From: an archaeon
GTDB taxonomy: Archaea > Thermoproteota > Thermoprotei_A > Marsarchaeales > Marsarchaeaceae
Assembly (NCBI GenBank): GCA_021817005.1
Contig: JAKAWJ010000011.1
Span: 1-52,959, forward strand
DNA length: 52,959 nucleotides
Reading direction: 5' to 3'
The notes beneath the pieces are model-generated. The model did not search any database. It was not told the DNA's origin and worked only from the letters and a program-made list of their open reading frames with translations. Positions 51,645 to 52,959 of the stretch are shown here, piece after piece. How positions within the stretch are numbered: position 1 is the first letter of the stretch; every line of letters begins with the position of its first letter. The position numbers were made by a program, and so were the translations under genes.

Positions 51645-51985
51645 TCAAGCTCACCCTTTGCGGCGTAATAGCCTATCACAAGTAACATCGAGCCGAACAA
51701 TACCAGCAGTGGAGTCCATACTATCAAATTCCACCCCACTGCCCACGGGATTGCTATCGCCGCAACTACATCAAAGGTGACGAATGCGACCGCGAAGATA
51801 TAATACTGAATCCTGAACCTCACCCTCGATGTACCAACTGGGTCCTCGCCAGACTCGAAAGGCATCATCTTTTCCGCTGTTTTCTTCGACTTAATGAGTA
51901 GCCTCGGGATGAATTCCGCCGCGTAACCCACAATCGCGCCAAGAGCAAAGAAGACAATGATGCCCAGTCCTTGCTCTAGGCCCAT
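51635..51985 (-). CDS. nuoA: NADH-quinone oxidoreductase subunit NuoA
   Basis: A 116-residue, three-helix subunit. The loop MPFESGEDPVGTSRVRFRIQYY matches NuoA, with Ser where many have Cys (YECG). Helix 2 reads FVTFDVVAAIAIPWAV: the Asp is kept but the usual following Glu (FDVE) is Val, an unusual change. ATG 51985 is nearly leaderless relative to a strong TATA box at 52013-52022. First gene of nuoAHJKLMN; nuoI is not here. Confidence 0.93.
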   Translation of the reverse strand: MGLEQGLGIIVFFALGAIVGYAAEFIPRLLIKSKKTAEKMMPFESGEDPVGTSRVRFRIQYYIFAVAFVTFDVVAAIAIPWAVGWNLIVWTPLLVLFGSMLLVIGYYAAKGELEWL

Positions 51986-52344
51986 GAAAATTCATGTGGG
52001 CTCCAGCTCTTCTCTATATAGGCTTGACGCGTGTCCAAGTCCCTTCAATGCATCCTGTGTCGTGGTGGAAGTAGCGAGCCAAATTGCGTAACCTATTTTC
52101 TATATAGGTGAAGTGAGAATCAGGTCCCTCAACATCGAACATTCTCGAGCGCGCAACAGAGAAAAGAGGTGACATACTCACAGATTCAGACCACTTGTAG
52201 ATTCTGGAGCCTGCTCTATCTTGTATCTCAAGCGCGAAATAACAACAGAGTTATACTCTAGACAAAGCAATCTTCGCTAGTTTCCGTAGCGGGGTCCCTA
52301 AAACATTGAGCCTGAAAAGGAAAGGTATCCTCCGCGGTTTAACC
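51986..52344. other. 359-nt intergenic region upstream of nuoA
   Basis: I see no protein or tRNA gene here. It holds the nuoA promoter, a second copy of the same 10-mer TCTATATAGG at 52099-52108, and AT-richer sequence with no long hairpin. The second copy could start another transcript, such as a small RNA or a longer nuo leader. Confidence 0.5.
52013..52022 (-). promoter_or_regulatory. TATA box of the nuoAHJKLMN operon
   Basis: CCTATATAGA on the minus strand, about 32 nt before ATG 51985. It is the strongest TATA match in the window, fitting a highly expressed operon. Confidence 0.65.
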
Positions 52345-52959
52345 TTAATGGGCTCCAAGGAAAATGTTCTCGGGGAGTTTTAGTTTCTGCAGGACGTAAT
52401 AGAACCCCCCTTCCCTTTCTACGAAATCAAGACACGAATAACCAGCGCTGAAGTATTCCAGGAATACCCTTCGAGTTGATTCTCTCCACTTCTGAGCTTC
52501 TTGAATGCTTTCACGCTTCAGTGAAACTATATCATCCGGCACTCGAACCAAGACCGTTTTTGCGTGTGTATTTACTAACACTTCCTCGACGAACGCTGCC
52601 CCCCGCTCAGATTCAGATACCCTAATCGCTGAGTGCGCGTCTCGGAGATCAAGGGCGGCTCGAGCTGAACGAATCTCCGCATCTTGTATCCACCACTCGG
52701 CCAGAATGCGGTCGGTTTCCCAGCCGAAATTTATTGAGTCGTTCATGGGCCCGTAGTAGTTTGGAAAGTAGTTTCGGGCGATAACTCCCAAACTGGAGAG
52801 GTTGAAGTGGGCGTTCCGCGATATGATTGGGTCGAAGGTCCATGCGACCAAATCATAGCCATTTCTACTCGCATATTCCCTCTGCGCGAGCTTCAGTCGA
52901 CGACCAACTCCCTTAGACTGTACATCGTTGGATACCCCTGTCATGTGCGAATACATGAA
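52345..52959 (-). CDS. GNAT-superfamily acetyltransferase-like protein (COG3375 type), N-terminus outside the window
   Basis: The visible 203 residues begin in the conserved SHMTGVSNDVQSKGVGRRLKLAQREYA (acetyl-CoA loop GVGRRLK), continue with LVAWTFDPIISRNAHFNL and YFPNYYGPM, and end with YSCLDFVEREGGFYYVL. This is the pattern of the COG3375 predicted acetyltransferases. The frame runs off the window end, so about 60-80 N-terminal residues are probably missing. Substrate unknown. Confidence 0.82.
   Translation of the reverse strand, partial: FMYSHMTGVSNDVQSKGVGRRLKLAQREYASRNGYDLVAWTFDPIISRNAHFNLSSLGVIARNYFPNYYGPMNDSINFGWETDRILAEWWIQDAEIRSARAALDLRDAHSAIRVSESERGAAFVEEVLVNTHAKTVLVRVPDDIVSLKRESIQEAQKWRESTRRVFLEYFSAGYSCLDFVEREGGFYYVLQKLKLPENIFLGAH

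Noticed and set aside
1-52959. CRISPR arrays, insertion sequences, integrase or attachment sites
   Set aside because: No array of regular repeats, transposase or integrase gene, or flanking tRNA was found; gene content looks like ordinary chromosome.

Overview
The window looks like archaeal DNA, most plausibly from a Thermoproteota (TACK) lineage close to the Nitrososphaeria/thaumarchaeal branch. The evidence is an Alba chromatin protein, a CdvB/ESCRT-III-type cell-division protein, an archaeal PGI/PMI isomerase, AlaX, MptA and MptE pterin enzymes, a DUF1464 kinase, TATA boxes about 35 nt upstream of many start codons (leaderless or nearly leaderless mRNAs) and many TTG starts. The exact lineage cannot be fixed from this sequence alone. 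The metabolism suggested is respiratory and heterotrophic or mixotrophic, with Complex I, a 2-oxoacid dehydrogenase complex with lipoate synthesis, and methylmalonyl-CoA mutase. Base composition is even; no insertion sequence, CRISPR array, rRNA or convincing tRNA was found.

Layout. 1-1704 (+): end of methylmalonyl-CoA mutase catalytic subunit, its B12 subunit and the MeaB chaperone. 1717-4460: epimerase-like protein, a small unknown protein, pyruvate kinase. 4498-10746 (-): complete overlapping trpEGDCFBA operon whose trpE 5' end seems frameshifted. 10982-15116 (-): small unknown, galT, HD phosphohydrolase, GNAT protein, cysS. 15288-19060: small unknowns, a PTPS-III-type pterin enzyme, DUF1464 kinase, MptA and Alba. 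19325-24871 (+): HAD phosphatase and lipA, then after a structured leader E2, E3, lipB and an unknown. 24935-27529: membrane protein, zincin, phosphoribosyltransferase, AlaX. 27718-30787: divergent fused E1 alpha-beta and CdvB-like gene. 30954-34502: PGI/PMI, a small unknown, nuoB and fused nuoCD. 34640-38019 (-): pdxST, a FixX-like ferredoxin with a coupled unknown gene, an EF-Tu-like protein without GTPase motifs. 38159-43202: UbiD, an M24 peptidase operon with membrane protein and winged-helix regulator, then DUF447-mptE. 43481-44687: glyoxalase-fold protein and SurE. 44913-51985 (-): Complex I membrane arm nuoAHJKLMN. 52345-end: N-terminally cut acetyltransferase-like gene.

How the genes fit together. 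LipA and LipB make and attach lipoate to E2, which works with E1 and E3 to feed acyl-CoA and NADH or reduced carriers towards respiration. Complex I is split into two loci here, without nuoI or nuoEFG. MptA, the PTPS-III enzyme and MptE, with DUF447 beside MptE, would take GTP to 6-hydroxymethyl-dihydropterin diphosphate, the precursor of a methanopterin- or folate-like C1 carrier. The trp and pdx operons provide tryptophan and PLP, the cofactor of TrpB. The most interesting leads are the hybrid pterin route, the small ORF and repeats in the E2 leader, the CdvB-like gene with a MIM2-like tail, the FixX-coupled unknown gene, the trpE N-terminal anomaly and the degenerate EF-Tu-like protein.
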